Assembly: GCF_021560035.1 (NCBI RefSeq)
Contig: NZ_CP074373.1
Location: forward strand, 1,794,001-1,858,000
Direction of reading: 5' to 3'
Length of the DNA stretch: 64,000 bases
Origin: Virgibacillus sp. NKC19-16
GTDB lineage: Bacteria > Bacillota > Bacilli > Bacillales > Amphibacillaceae
Shown here: piece by piece, positions 9,979 through 18,710 of the stretch
Position numbering within the stretch: position 1 is the stretch's first letter
Layout of the letters: each line of letters starts with the position of its first letter
Position numbers and translations under genes: made by a program
Notes under the pieces: model-generated
Told to the model about the DNA's origin: nothing
The model's database searches: none
The model's input: only the letters and a program-made list of their open reading frames with translations

Positions 9979-10078
9979 TTAGACGTTTTTACAAGAGTCA
10001 GGTAATTGTCAAAAACATTCGCTTTTTTTAAGTTCTCTTCTGGTAAAATAAAAGAAGCAAATGTTAGGGGGGATTTAA

Positions 10079-10783
10079 ATGTCCGAAATTAATATCTTCA
10101 TTGCCTTTGGCGCGGGATTTTTATCATTTATATCACCGTGTGTATTACCTCTTTATCCTGCCTTTTTATCCTATATAACAGGTATGAGTGTAAACGAATT
10201 AAAAGAAGATAATAGGAAAGTGAATAAAAAAGCTTTAATGCATACAATTTTCTTCCTGATCGGGTTTTCAAGTATTTTTATTATGCTTGGTTTTACTACA
10301 TCTTTTATCTCAGAGTTTTTAATAACATACCAGGATGTTATCAGGCAAATAGGTGCGATTGTCATTATTTTCTTTGGTCTTGTTATCGTTGGGGTTTTCA
10401 ATTTTGAATTTCTAATGAAGGACAGAAAGATTACATTTAAAAATCGTCCAGCAGGGTTTGTGGGTTCTTTCTTTATTGGTATGGCCTTTTCCTTGGGATG
10501 GACGCCATGTATGGGACCTATTCTTGCTATCGTACTCTCATTAGCTGCGACTAATCCTGACATTGGTATGATTATGATGGTTAGTTACATATTAGGGTTT
10601 TCCATTCCATTCCTCGTATTATCTTTCTTTGTTGGAAAGTTAAAATGGATTCGGAAACATAGTGCTCGATTAGTAAAAATCGGTGGCTATATTATGATAT
10701 TTATGGGAATTGCACTATTCTTTGACTGGATGACAAAATTAACCGCCTATTTAGCAGGATGGTTTGGATTTATGGGCTTTTAA
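10079..10783 (+). CDS. ccdA: Thiol-disulfide electron-transfer membrane protein CcdA
   Basis: A 234-residue polytopic protein with about six membrane segments. Two conserved cysteines, C21 in SPCVLP and C144 in GWTPCMGP, carry electrons from cytosolic thioredoxin to extracytoplasmic thiol-disulfide proteins. In B. subtilis CcdA serves cytochrome c maturation (with ResA) and spore cortex formation (with StoA). Possible clients include the thioredoxin-like YneN at 16.4 kb. The B. subtilis neighbour yneI, a CheY-like gene, is absent; ccdC follows directly. Confidence 0.95.
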   Translation: MSEINIFIAFGAGFLSFISPCVLPLYPAFLSYITGMSVNELKEDNRKVNKKALMHTIFFLIGFSSIFIMLGFTTSFISEFLITYQDVIRQIGAIVIIFFGLVIVGVFNFEFLMKDRKITFKNRPAGFVGSFFIGMAFSLGWTPCMGPILAIVLSLAATNPDIGMIMMVSYILGFSIPFLVLSFFVGKLKWIRKHSARLVKIGGYIMIFMGIALFFDWMTKLTAYLAGWFGFMGF

Positions 10784-10855
10784 TGGACTTTTAAACTGTC
10801 TTGTACTATGATTAAATTGATTATATGCAGCTGGTTTAGGGAGAGTGTGATCCGT

Positions 10856-11323
10856 ATGTTTTGGTTAGTTGCAAGTACCGTAGTGGCAGCATTTATGGCT
10901 GGTGCTATGATAGTGATGCGGTTAAAAGCTGCAAAAAAGCCAGCATCCATAAAAAAAATTATCTTGCCACCATTGTTTATGAGTACCGGAGCCTTCATGT
11001 TTATTTTTCCAGTGTTCCAGATTAGATGGGTACAGGTTCTAGAAGCTTTGGCTGTGGGAATTATTTGCTCCATCTTTCTCATTAAAACATCTAAATTTGA
11101 AATCCGTGATCAGGATATTTATTTAATTCCATCTAAGGCTTTTGCCTTTATACTGGTTGGTCTATTACTTTTTAGAATCATTTTCAAGTTGGCTATCGGA
11201 AGCACAATATCTCTGGGACAGACTAGTGGGATGTTCTTTATTCTTGCTTTCGGTATGATTGTTACATGGCGACTGTCAATGTTGTATAAGTTTGTACAAC
11301 TTGAAAAGAATCTAAATTATTAA
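10856..11323 (+). CDS. ccdC: CcdC (YneJ) membrane protein
   Basis: A 155-residue protein with about four or five membrane segments and the family block KKIILPPLFMSTGAFMFIFP near residue 36. B. subtilis CcdC lies in the ccdA region; its molecular role is unknown. The frame opens at 10808, but ATG at 10856 is preferred because AGGGAGAG lies about ten bases upstream and the protein then begins MFWLVASTVV. It ends at a hairpin shared with yneK. Confidence 0.85.
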   Translation: MFWLVASTVVAAFMAGAMIVMRLKAAKKPASIKKIILPPLFMSTGAFMFIFPVFQIRWVQVLEALAVGIICSIFLIKTSKFEIRDQDIYLIPSKAFAFILVGLLLFRIIFKLAIGSTISLGQTSGMFFILAFGMIVTWRLSMLYKFVQLEKNLNY

Positions 11324-11331
11324 TACATAAT

Positions 11332-11369
11332 AATGCGCCTGGACCGTTTGGTTTAGGCGCATTCGTTTA
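11332..11369. terminator. Bidirectional terminator between ccdC and yneK
   Basis: AATGCGCCT and AGGCGCATT form the base of a longer stem (GGACC pairs with GGTTT inside, with two G-T pairs). Moderately T-rich sequence follows on the + strand. Confidence 0.8.
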
Positions 11370-11834
11370 TTTCTTATAGTAACGTTCCCGCCAATTGGTG
11401 GAGTAATCGGACTGTGACTGTTCAAAAAAGGGTTCATATGGAGTCACATCAATATTTTTTTGTTTGAGCTTTTTTCTTAGAAATTTATGATCTCTTTTTG
11501 GAGTGGCTATAATATATCCTTCAATCAATATATCCTGTGTAATTTTACCCTGTTGTTTCTTTAATGCTACTTCACCTATTTTACTTGCAATTTTATGTCT
11601 TGCCACATCCCTAAACAATTCTGGGACGGGGGAAATTAGTTCTTCCAGTAGTGTTTTTTCATTTTCCTCCCACATATGTCTTGTTTGTTCCATGTAATAT
11701 TCTTCCCAGTCCATATTGGATTTACCATCTTCTTTTGGCAGCTTTTTTAAGAACTTACGAAACATGAAGAAACCGCCAATTCCCATCAGCGCTATCATAA
11801 TAAATCCCCATAATACAATTAAATAGTCGACCAT
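11367..11834 (-). CDS. yneK: YneK-like membrane-anchored protein (DUF2621)
   Basis: A 155-residue protein: an N-terminal membrane segment (LIVLWGFIMIALMGIGGFFMF) followed by a soluble helical domain containing DWEEYYMEQTRHMWEE and LFRDVARHKIASKIGEVAL. This matches my recollection of the DUF2621/YneK family, and the position between ccdC and the citB region agrees with B. subtilis. Function unknown. ATG at 11834 is chosen over the GTG at 11843 because the AGGGGGTG Shine-Dalgarno would overlap the GTG. Confidence 0.85.
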   Translation of the reverse strand: MVDYLIVLWGFIMIALMGIGGFFMFRKFLKKLPKEDGKSNMDWEEYYMEQTRHMWEENEKTLLEELISPVPELFRDVARHKIASKIGEVALKKQQGKITQDILIEGYIIATPKRDHKFLRKKLKQKNIDVTPYEPFFEQSQSDYSTNWRERYYKK

Positions 11835-12134
11835 TTCTGACACCCCCTATTTCTTATTTATCGAGGAATGATATATTAGCTTTTTTTAAATTTAACACTC
11901 AAAGCAATTTATTTTTCATCGTCTTTATAGTACTATTACTAATAATTAGGTGTTAATGTAATAAACAATCTACTATTTATTATTATAATAGGACTATCAC
12001 GTACAAACAAGCGTCATATTACTGTATAATTTATCATATAATCAAAAAGAGAAAAATCTATTGTTAAACATGAATACATTTTTAACAGAGAAAATGCAGA
12101 TAGGATGTCTAAATATATGATACGAGGGGGAGAC

Positions 12135-13262
12135 ATGTTGGAATTTGAAGATTATAATCCGATTGATAGAAAAAACAAACAAACGTCTAACATTTTAAAT
12201 CAGAAACAAGATGGTGACATTTTTTCTGATTTATCAACACTGCCTTCTAATATGCTCTCATGGATTGAACATAATAAAAATGAAATTATAACCGTATGGG
12301 ATCAATATGGAAAGGTGCTTTATATTTCCAAATCAATTGAAAGATTGTTAGGATACAATTCGACTGATTTGGAAGATTTAGTATGGCATGAAAAAATCTC
12401 ACCGGAAGATGTTACATACATAATACGAAATTTTAATCAACATATAGTTACGCCTCAAACCTTTACTATTAATATTTTAAATAAGCAAGGAAAGTATATT
12501 TGGTCAGAGTGTACGATTGCAAAGATGCCAGATGAGGAAAATGATAGAATATGTTATATTGCCACAGTTAAAGATATTACGGATAAAAAAGAAGCAGAAG
12601 AAATGATGATACGTTCCGAGAAAATGTCTATAGCAGGACAACTTGCTGCAGGGATAGCACATGAAATTCGAAATCCGCTCACGTCCTTAAAAGGTTTCCT
12701 GCAATTAATGCAAGCAGGAGTGAAGGGAAATGAGCAATACTATAAAATTATGTTGGATGAAATAGAGAAAATGGAATCGATTACCTCTGAATTACTATTT
12801 ATATCAAAACCGCTAACAGAAACAATGAAAAGTGAATCTATGGATGAAATGATCAATGATGTTATCGTATTACTGAGGGCACAAGCAAATGTAAAGAACA
12901 TCAACATTGAATACGAAGATACATATAAAGGTTTTATTCATTGTGACCGCTCACAAATAAAACAGGTTTTAATTAATTTAGTTAAAAATGCGATTGAATC
13001 GATGGATTATAGTGGAACTATTCGACTGGCAACAACATATACTCAGACGCAGGTTATATTAAGTATTAGTGATGAGGGTTCAGGTATACCGGATGAAATA
13101 ATTCACAAATTGGGTGAGCCATTCTTTACGACGAAGGAAAATGGAACAGGGTTAGGGCTCATGATATCAAAACAAATATTAAAACATCATGATGCAACAT
13201 TAGGAATAGAACAAAACAGACATAAGGGGAGCACCTTTCGAATCAGTTTCTCCATAGCTTAA
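12135..13262 (+). CDS. Cytosolic PAS-domain sensor histidine kinase, sporulation-kinase type
   Basis: A 375-residue kinase without membrane segments: PAS/PAC about 40-150 (ending YIATVKDITDKKEAEE), HisKA with phospho-acceptor H176 in IAHEIRNPLTSLKGFLQLM, and HATPase_c from about 265 with NLVKNAIESM, DEGSGIP and GTGLGLMIS. The dimerisation helix resembles the KinA-KinE group that feeds the Spo0F-Spo0B-Spo0A phosphorelay. No response regulator lies beside it, typical of orphan sporulation kinases. ATG at 12135 follows GAGGGGG; the frame extends to 12105 without a better site. B. subtilis has no kinase at this position. Confidence 0.85.
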   Translation: MLEFEDYNPIDRKNKQTSNILNQKQDGDIFSDLSTLPSNMLSWIEHNKNEIITVWDQYGKVLYISKSIERLLGYNSTDLEDLVWHEKISPEDVTYIIRNFNQHIVTPQTFTINILNKQGKYIWSECTIAKMPDEENDRICYIATVKDITDKKEAEEMMIRSEKMSIAGQLAAGIAHEIRNPLTSLKGFLQLMQAGVKGNEQYYKIMLDEIEKMESITSELLFISKPLTETMKSESMDEMINDVIVLLRAQANVKNINIEYEDTYKGFIHCDRSQIKQVLINLVKNAIESMDYSGTIRLATTYTQTQVILSISDEGSGIPDEIIHKLGEPFFTTKENGTGLGLMISKQILKHHDATLGIEQNRHKGSTFRISFSIA

Positions 13263-13292
13263 TATAACTAACCATTTTTAGTTATAGTTTTT
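13263..13292 (+). terminator. Terminator of the PAS kinase gene
   Basis: TATAACTA and TAGTTATA flank an eight-base loop and are followed by GTTTTT. The stem is AT-rich. Confidence 0.7.
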
Positions 13293-13303
13293 AATATAAC
13301 CTT

Positions 13304-13381
13304 AACTTATTACTACAAATAAGTTTTTTGTATAGGTTAACTTACTTAAATCAATTGTTTTATCCGACAAATTGATTTAAG
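13304..13381. promoter_or_regulatory. Two inverted repeats upstream of citB
   Basis: First repeat: AACTTATT (13304-13311) and AATAAGTT (13318-13325), followed by a T-run. Second repeat: CTTAAATCAATT (13345-13356) and AATTGATTTAAG (13370-13381), 12-bp perfect arms around 13 bases. The first may be another terminator. The second lacks a T-tract and may be an operator for citB, which in Bacillus is controlled by CcpC and CodY; neither site closely matches those consensus sequences as I know them. Confidence 0.5.
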
Positions 13382-13531
13382 ATATATAGAGTAGAAATAT
13401 TTTTTGTATTCTTTCATAATAAAGATATGAAATTTAGAATGAAAAACCTTTTGCTATTTGTTACCAGTTTCATAGAAAAATATGAATTGGGGTAATGGAG
13501 CAAAAATACGATGGAGAGGGGATTAAACCAT

Positions 13532-16246
13532 ATGAGTAATGCGTTCAATGCTAAAAGACAATTTGACTTACATGGAAAAACGTATAACTATTATGAATTA
13601 AAAGCGCTGGAAGAAGCTGGCTTGGGTAAAGTGTCACGGTTGCCATTTTCTGTTCGTGTCCTTTTAGAATCGCTAGTTCGCCAGCATGACGGTCATCAAA
13701 TTAAAGACGAGCATGTACAAGGATTATCAAAATGGGGTACAAAAGAAGGCAAGGATTCAGATGTTCCATTTAAACCTTCACGTGTTATTTTACAGGATTT
13801 TACTGGAGTTCCTGCAGTAGTTGACCTTGCATCATTACGTAAGGCTATGGTGGATATGGGCGGTGAACCTGATAAAATAAATCCCGAAGTACCGGTTGAT
13901 TTAGTAATCGATCATTCTGTACAAGTGGATCAATATGGAACGCCTAATGCACTTCAGGCAAATATGGATTTGGAATTTGAGCGAAATGCGGAGCGTTATG
14001 AATTTCTAAACTGGGCGCAAAAGGCGTTTGATAACTATCGTGCCGTACCACCGGCAACAGGTATTGTGCACCAGGTAAATCTGGAATACATTGCAAACGT
14101 TGTCCATGGTATAGAGAACGAAGATGGAGAGTATGATGCATACCCTGACACACTTATGGGAACAGACTCTCATACGACGATGATCAATGGTCTTGGCGTA
14201 CTAGGTTGGGGTGTTGGTGGTATAGAAGCGGAAGCAGGAATGCTTGGCCAGCCATCCTTTTTCCCTGCACCTGAAGTAATTGGTGTCAAATTTACAGGGA
14301 GTTTCCCAAATGGAACAACAGCTACTGATTTAGCGTTAAAAGTAACTCAAGTCCTGCGTGAAAAGAATGTTGTTGGTAAATTTGTGGAATACTTCGGCCC
14401 GGGCCTGCAGGATATGCCACTTGCGGACCGTGCCACCATTTCAAACATGGCACCTGAATATGGAGCGACTTGCGGATTTTTCCCTGTGGACCAAGAATCA
14501 TTGAATTACCTTCACTTAACAGGCCGTAATCAAGAGCAAATTGATTTAGTAGAACAATACTGTAAACTAAATGATCTTTGGTATTCACCGGAGCAAGCAG
14601 ATCCTGAATACTCAGAGGTGGTAGAAATAAATCTTTCGGAACTAGAACCAAATCTTTCCGGACCGAAACGTCCACAAGATTTAATTGCTCTTTCCGATAT
14701 GAAAAAAGAATTCAATAAATCGATTACTGCACCAGAAGGTAATCAAGGCTTCGGTATGGATAAATCCGAGTTTGACAAAGAGGTAACAGTTGAACATCCA
14801 AACAAGAATACTTCTGTGATGAAAACAGGTGCACTTGCGATTGCAGCAATTACGTCTTGTACGAACACATCCAATCCTTATGTTATGTTGGGTGCCGGAT
14901 TACTTGCCAAAAATGCTATCGCAAAAGGATTGGAAGTTCCAGACTATGTAAAAACATCCTTAGCTCCAGGTTCCAAAGTCGTTACACGTTACTTAGAAGA
15001 TTCCGGATTAATGCCATACCTCAATCAATTAGGATTTAACCTAGTAGGCTATGGTTGTACAACATGTATCGGTAACTCTGGACCACTAAGACCTGAAATA
15101 GAAAAGGCCATTGTTGATAATGATTTGACAGTTTCATCTGTATTGTCCGGTAACCGTAACTTTGAGGGTCGTATTCACCCATTAGTGAAAGCTAACTACT
15201 TAGCTTCTCCACCACTCGTTGTTGCATATGCTTTGGCAGGTACCGTTGATGTTGATTTAACCAAAGAGGCGCTTGGTACAGATAAAGATGGAAATGCTGT
15301 TTATATGCAGGATATTTGGCCTACAATGGAAGAAATTAAAGAACAGGTAAACAGTGTTGTTAAGCCGGAAATCTTCCGAAAAGAATATGAAAATGTTTTT
15401 GATTCCAATCAAAGATGGAATGAAATTGACACAACAGATGAGCCTTTATTTGAATGGGATAGCGAATCAACCTATATTCAAAATCCGCCATTTTTCGAGG
15501 AATTATCAGAAGAACCAGGCTCTGTTAACGCCCTGAACAACCTGCGTGCGATCGGGAAATTTGGTGATTCAGTAACAACAGACCATATTTCTCCTGCAGG
15601 GGCAATTGCAAAAGATATGCCGGCAGGTCAGCATCTGCAGGAAAAGGGAGTTTCACCTCGAAACTTCAACTCTTATGGTTCACGTCGTGGTAATCATGAA
15701 ATTATGATGCGTGGTACATTTGCTAATATACGTATTCGTAACTTATTGGCACCAGGAACAGAAGGCGGTTATACAACATATTGGCCTACGGAAGAGATAA
15801 TGCCAATTTATGATGCTGCAATGAAATACCAACAGGAGGGTACCGGATTACTCGTTATGGGTGGCAAAGATTACGGAATGGGCTCATCACGTGATTGGGC
15901 AGCTAAAGGTACAAATCTGTTAGGTATTAAAACAGTTATTGCTGAAAGTTTCGAACGTATTCATCGTTCAAACCTGGTAATGATGGGGATACTCCCATTA
16001 CAGTTTGAAAAAGGAGAAAGCGCGGAGAAATTAGGCTTAACCGGTAAAGAGACCTTTGATGTTGAAATTGACGAGTCGGTTAGCTCAAATGACTTAGTAA
16101 ACGTCACTGCCGTTGATGAAAATGGGAAAACAACTGAATTTAAAGCTGTCGCCCGTTTTGATAGTGATGTGGAAGTCGATTATTACCGTCATGGTGGTAT
16201 ATTACCAATGGTGTTACGTGATAAATTAAAAGTCGCGGTAAACTAA
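13532..16246 (+). CDS. citB: Aconitate hydratase (aconitase)
   Basis: A 904-residue aconitase/IRP-type enzyme that interconverts citrate and isocitrate in the TCA cycle and, as an iron-free protein, binds RNA in B. subtilis. The [4Fe-4S] ligands are C443 (TSCTNTSNP), C509 and C512 ([10 protein letters not shown]). The swivel domain has [16 protein letters not shown] with the active-site serines and arginine. The frame opens at ATG 13511, but that codon overlaps the GAGAGGGG Shine-Dalgarno; ATG at 13532 ([11 protein letters not shown]) is the real start. It is monocistronic, with hairpins on both sides. Confidence 0.98.
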   Translation: MSNAFNAKRQFDLHGKTYNYYELKALEEAGLGKVSRLPFSVRVLLESLVRQHDGHQIKDEHVQGLSKWGTKEGKDSDVPFKPSRVILQDFTGVPAVVDLASLRKAMVDMGGEPDKINPEVPVDLVIDHSVQVDQYGTPNALQANMDLEFERNAERYEFLNWAQKAFDNYRAVPPATGIVHQVNLEYIANVVHGIENEDGEYDAYPDTLMGTDSHTTMINGLGVLGWGVGGIEAEAGMLGQPSFFPAPEVIGVKFTGSFPNGTTATDLALKVTQVLREKNVVGKFVEYFGPGLQDMPLADRATISNMAPEYGATCGFFPVDQESLNYLHLTGRNQEQIDLVEQYCKLNDLWYSPEQADPEYSEVVEINLSELEPNLSGPKRPQDLIALSDMKKEFNKSITAPEGNQGFGMDKSEFDKEVTVEHPNKNTSVMKTGALAIAAITSCTNTSNPYVMLGAGLLAKNAIAKGLEVPDYVKTSLAPGSKVVTRYLEDSGLMPYLNQLGFNLVGYGCTTCIGNSGPLRPEIEKAIVDNDLTVSSVLSGNRNFEGRIHPLVKANYLASPPLVVAYALAGTVDVDLTKEALGTDKDGNAVYMQDIWPTMEEIKEQVNSVVKPEIFRKEYENVFDSNQRWNEIDTTDEPLFEWDSESTYIQNPPFFEELSEEPGSVNALNNLRAIGKFGDSVTTDHISPAGAIAKDMPAGQHLQEKGVSPRNFNSYGSRRGNHEIMMRGTFANIRIRNLLAPGTEGGYTTYWPTEEIMPIYDAAMKYQQEGTGLLVMGGKDYGMGSSRDWAAKGTNLLGIKTVIAESFERIHRSNLVMMGILPLQFEKGESAEKLGLTGKETFDVEIDESVSSNDLVNVTAVDENGKTTEFKAVARFDSDVEVDYYRHGGILPMVLRDKLKVAVN

Positions 16247-16267
16247 AATAGATAAATGAATTAATCC

Positions 16268-16302
16268 AGCCCTTACATACTTCATGTGAGGGCTATTTAT
16301 TT
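16268..16302 (+). terminator. citB terminator
   Basis: AGCCCTTACAT and ATGTGAGGGCT form an 11-bp stem with one G-T pair, followed by ATTTATTT. Confidence 0.88.
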
Positions 16303-16444
16303 GGCATAAATGAACTTTTTCTGAACAATGGTGGCATTTTCTTTACAAATGATCGATATAGACATACCATTTAAAGTATAGAATATAGTAATGTAGATCG
16401 TTATTTTATGGATATTAGATAAGCGGAGGGGGAAAGTCAAACTC

Positions 16445-17044
16445 ATGTATAAAAAAATACTTGGTACTGTTGGTATTCTGGCATTAGCTGGAATCGTATT
16501 ATTCAATTTCGTACAACAAAATAACGAAACACAAACGGAAAATACCCCTAATGAATATAATGTTAGCGGGGATACAAATGCAGAAGGCACCGCGATAGTC
16601 CCTCCTGAAAGTACTGGGATTGAGCCAGGAGAACCTGCTCCGGAATTTGAAATGGAAACCCTTGATGGAGAGAAAATAGCACTTTCTGAATTACAAGGAA
16701 AAAAAGTTATTCTAAATTTTTGGGCAACATGGTGTCCTCCTTGTCGTGAAGAAATGCCGGAAATGCAAGAATTTCATGAGGAATATGGTGATGAAGTAGA
16801 AATCCTTGCTGTTAATTTAACAGATACCGAAACTAGGAAACAAGATGTTGTTGACTATATCAATGAATATGGTTATACCTATACAATCCCCCTTGACACC
16901 GATTCAGCTGTGAGTGATGAATATAGGGCTATCACTGTTCCAACTACTTACTTTATAGGTACAGATGGGACCATTCAAGCACCAAGAAAGGTTGGGCCGA
17001 TGACATATGATTTTATGGAGGAAACAATAAATTCCATCAATTAA
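16445..17044 (+). CDS. yneN: Membrane-anchored thioredoxin-like protein (YneN/ResA family)
   Basis: A 199-residue protein: an N-terminal signal anchor (KILGTVGILALAGIVLFNF), a Gln/Asn/Glu-rich linker to about residue 60, then a TlpA/ResA-type thioredoxin domain with active site C97-P-P-C100 in FWATWCPPCREEMPEM and the cis-proline loop ITVPTTYF. It should act outside the membrane as a thiol-disulfide reductase, receiving electrons from CcdA at 10.1 kb. It lies after citB as yneN does in B. subtilis. The substrate is unknown. Confidence 0.9.
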   Translation: MYKKILGTVGILALAGIVLFNFVQQNNETQTENTPNEYNVSGDTNAEGTAIVPPESTGIEPGEPAPEFEMETLDGEKIALSELQGKKVILNFWATWCPPCREEMPEMQEFHEEYGDEVEILAVNLTDTETRKQDVVDYINEYGYTYTIPLDTDSAVSDEYRAITVPTTYFIGTDGTIQAPRKVGPMTYDFMEETINSIN

Positions 17045-17100
17045 ATGTTATAATATTTGAATATAGTGGCAATACTTCTGTCTAAAAGGAGTGAGCTGCT

Positions 17101-17247
17101 ATGTCTTTAAAGAAAAGACTTGCATTTGATGAACTAGTCCGGGAAAATCGCCAACAAATTTTGAAGGATCATTTATTAATGGAAAAAATTGAGGAAAATT
17201 TGGAAAAGAAAATGCATCAATCCGTAAAACAAAAAGAACCATCATAA
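17101..17247 (+). CDS. 48-residue basic protein resembling FbpB (Fur-regulated basic protein B)
   Basis: A 48-residue, highly charged helical protein: SLKKRLAFDELVRENRQQ continuing through LKDHLLMEKIEENLEKK. The pattern (basic start, F-D-E-L-V-x-E-N, M-x-K-I-E-x-x-L) fits the FbpB family, whose B. subtilis member works with the small RNA FsrA in the iron-sparing response. Assignment is from memory of the pattern. AAGGAGTG lies about ten bases before the ATG and a strong terminator follows. I see no Fur box (TGATAATNATTATCA-like) upstream, so iron control is not shown. B. subtilis has no such gene between yneN and tlp. Confidence 0.65.
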   Translation: MSLKKRLAFDELVRENRQQILKDHLLMEKIEENLEKKMHQSVKQKEPS

Positions 17248-17251
17248 TTTG

Positions 17252-17302
17252 AAGCCATTTTCTGTGCATTTTTATGAAACACACAGAAAATGGCCTTTTT
17301 CT
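17252..17302 (+). terminator. Terminator of the FbpB-like gene
   Basis: GCCATTTTCTGTG and CACAGAAAATGGC give a perfect 13-bp stem, followed by CTTTTTCTT. Confidence 0.93.
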
Positions 17303-17369
17303 TGAAAGGCAAACTTTTCATGTATAGTAATGTTATTTCATGAAAAAATAATAGTGTGTGTTAAAAAAG

Positions 17370-17565
17370 GGATGATAAAAAGGACCGACCGATTAAGTTC
17401 GCGACCTCCTGCCGCAACACCGGCACTAGCACGTCCTGTGCCGCGAAAGTTCGAGGCAGCGTAGCTCCCGAGTACCGGAACGTATGTAGTTAATACGTGA
17501 GGAACGAAAAAAGCAAGCAAACGAAGAAATTCGAAGTGTCACTTTATCGGACTTTTTGAACATCC
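17370..17565. repeat. GC-rich element of about 196 bp with imperfect inverted ends
   Basis: The left end GGATGATAAAAAGGACC (17370-17386) and the reverse complement of the right end, GGATGTTCAAAAAGTCC (17549-17565), match at 13 of 17 positions. The interior is clearly GC-richer than its surroundings and holds several short inverted repeats: TTCGCG/CGCGAA, GGCAC/GTGCC, GCCG/CGGC and ACGTAT/ATACGT. It has no credible ORF. Similar blocks are, as I recall, dispersed in Bacillaceae chromosomes; copy number cannot be tested from one window. It occupies most of the 350-base gap between the FbpB-like gene and tlp. Confidence 0.6.
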
Positions 17566-17598
17566 TCTAATAGCTTTTTAAGAGAAAGGAGAATCATG

Positions 17599-17832
17599 AT
17601 GACAGATAAAAATAATCAGCCTAAACCGGATGATCGTAGTGATAATGTAGAGAAACTTCAAGGTATGGTCCAAGATACAATCCAAAATTTGGAAGAGGCC
17701 CATGACACAATGGAATTTTCCTCCGGAGAAGATAAGGAGAAAATAAAAGCTAAAAATGCGCGTCGTGAGGAAGCAATTGAAGGCATGCGTGAAGAGATCA
17801 AAGATGAATATAATGATAATCAACAAAAATAG
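17599..17832 (+). CDS. tlp: Small acid-soluble spore protein Tlp
   Basis: A 77-residue, very hydrophilic protein with NQPKPDDRSDNVEKLQGMVQ near the N terminus and a Glu/Lys-rich helix (ARREEAIEGMREEIKDE), the pattern of Tlp, a minor SASP made in the forespore. The historical name (thioredoxin-like) is misleading: no CxxC is present. Two adjacent ATGs occur (17596, 17599); the second is better spaced from AAAGGAG. It lies between yneN and yneP as in B. subtilis and ends at a clear terminator. Confidence 0.93.
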   Translation: MTDKNNQPKPDDRSDNVEKLQGMVQDTIQNLEEAHDTMEFSSGEDKEKIKAKNARREEAIEGMREEIKDEYNDNQQK

Positions 17833-17839
17833 CTAATGG

Positions 17840-17868
17840 CCCCAATTCCTTGAGATTTGGGGTTTTTT
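17840..17868 (+). terminator. tlp terminator
   Basis: CCCCAA and TTGGGG around an 11-base loop, followed by TTTTTT. Confidence 0.88.
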
Positions 17869-17948
17869 ACTGGTTATGCTAAAATCCATTGTGTTAATTA
17901 AATTTATGATATGCTAGAAATTGGAATATAAGTAGAGGGGGAAACACA

Positions 17949-18371
17949 TTGAATAAAATACGTACACCGATTGATGTAAGGTATCAGGAAACAGATCAGA
18001 TGGGTGTTGTTTATCATGCTAATTATTTAGTGTGGTTTGAAATAGGGCGAACCAAATATATTGAAATGTTGGGATTTAATTATTCAGATATGGAGAAACA
18101 TAATATTGTGTCACCCGTTACAGATGCACAAGTCTCTTTTAAAAAACCTATTCGATACGGGAGGCAGGCTGTAGTTGAGACATGGTTGGAAAAATATGAT
18201 GGAATACGAACAGTATATGGCTATAATATAATGGATGAAGAAGAGAATATTGCGGTGAGCGGAACTACTCAGCATGTAATTGTGAAGAAAGAAAACTTTC
18301 GACCTTTATCACTTCGAAAGGCCTTCCCCGAATGGCATCAAGCTTACATACAGCAAATTGAAGGAGAATAA
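17949..18371 (+). CDS. yneP: Hot-dog fold acyl-CoA thioesterase YneP (YbgC/4HBT family)
   Basis: A 140-residue single hot-dog domain. VRYQETDQMGVVYHANYLVW is the 4-hydroxybenzoyl-CoA thioesterase signature, with the catalytic Asp in ETDQMG followed by H-x-N. The family hydrolyses short acyl-CoAs; the substrate is not defined by sequence. The start is TTG at 17949 with GAGGGGG upstream; no ATG is available before the conserved motif. yneQ follows after two bases, indicating translational coupling, as in B. subtilis. Confidence 0.92.
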   Translation: MNKIRTPIDVRYQETDQMGVVYHANYLVWFEIGRTKYIEMLGFNYSDMEKHNIVSPVTDAQVSFKKPIRYGRQAVVETWLEKYDGIRTVYGYNIMDEEENIAVSGTTQHVIVKKENFRPLSLRKAFPEWHQAYIQQIEGE

Positions 18372-18373
18372 TC

Positions 18374-18673
18374 ATGGCATTTGGTGTGAAAAGAGAAGAA
18401 TTAAATACATGGAAGAAAAATGTTGAGAACGGAAATATCGCTTTTTTAACACATTTTTGGATTGATGACCGATTTCCTGGTTGTACTACTGTTACAAAGG
18501 TCGGCTGTAGTGATATAGAAAAGTTAAAGGACTGGGGAAAACAATATGGACTTTTAGAAAAGTGGATCCATAAAGATGAGCGATACCCGCATTTTGATTT
18601 ATTTGGCGAACATCAAAAGGATATATTGCAGCAGGAGAATAAGTGGGATCATATAGATAAATTTAAGTTATAA
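18374..18673 (+). CDS. yneQ: Conserved protein YneQ
   Basis: A 99-residue soluble protein, MAFGVKREELNTWKKNVENG and onward, rich in aromatic and charged residues, with GNIAFLTHFWIDDRFPGCTT as the most conserved-looking block. It matches YneQ by position and N terminus. No catalytic motif or known domain is evident. GAAGGAG lies inside the end of yneP just before the ATG, so it is translated with yneP from one message. Function unknown. Confidence 0.85.
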   Translation: MAFGVKREELNTWKKNVENGNIAFLTHFWIDDRFPGCTTVTKVGCSDIEKLKDWGKQYGLLEKWIHKDERYPHFDLFGEHQKDILQQENKWDHIDKFKL

Positions 18674-18675
18674 AG

Positions 18676-18710
18676 AAAAAGGCGTTGGGTTAAACAACGC
18701 CTTTTTTCTA
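18676..18710. terminator. Bidirectional terminator between yneQ and yneR
   Basis: AAAGGCGTTG and CAACGCCTTT with a short loop; T-run on the + strand and A-run upstream, serving both convergent genes. Confidence 0.92.

Noticed and set aside
17338-17520. 60-residue open frame on the - strand at the GC-rich element
   Set aside because: It lies inside the structured repeat and is composed of its repeated Gly/Arg/Ala segments; no Shine-Dalgarno.
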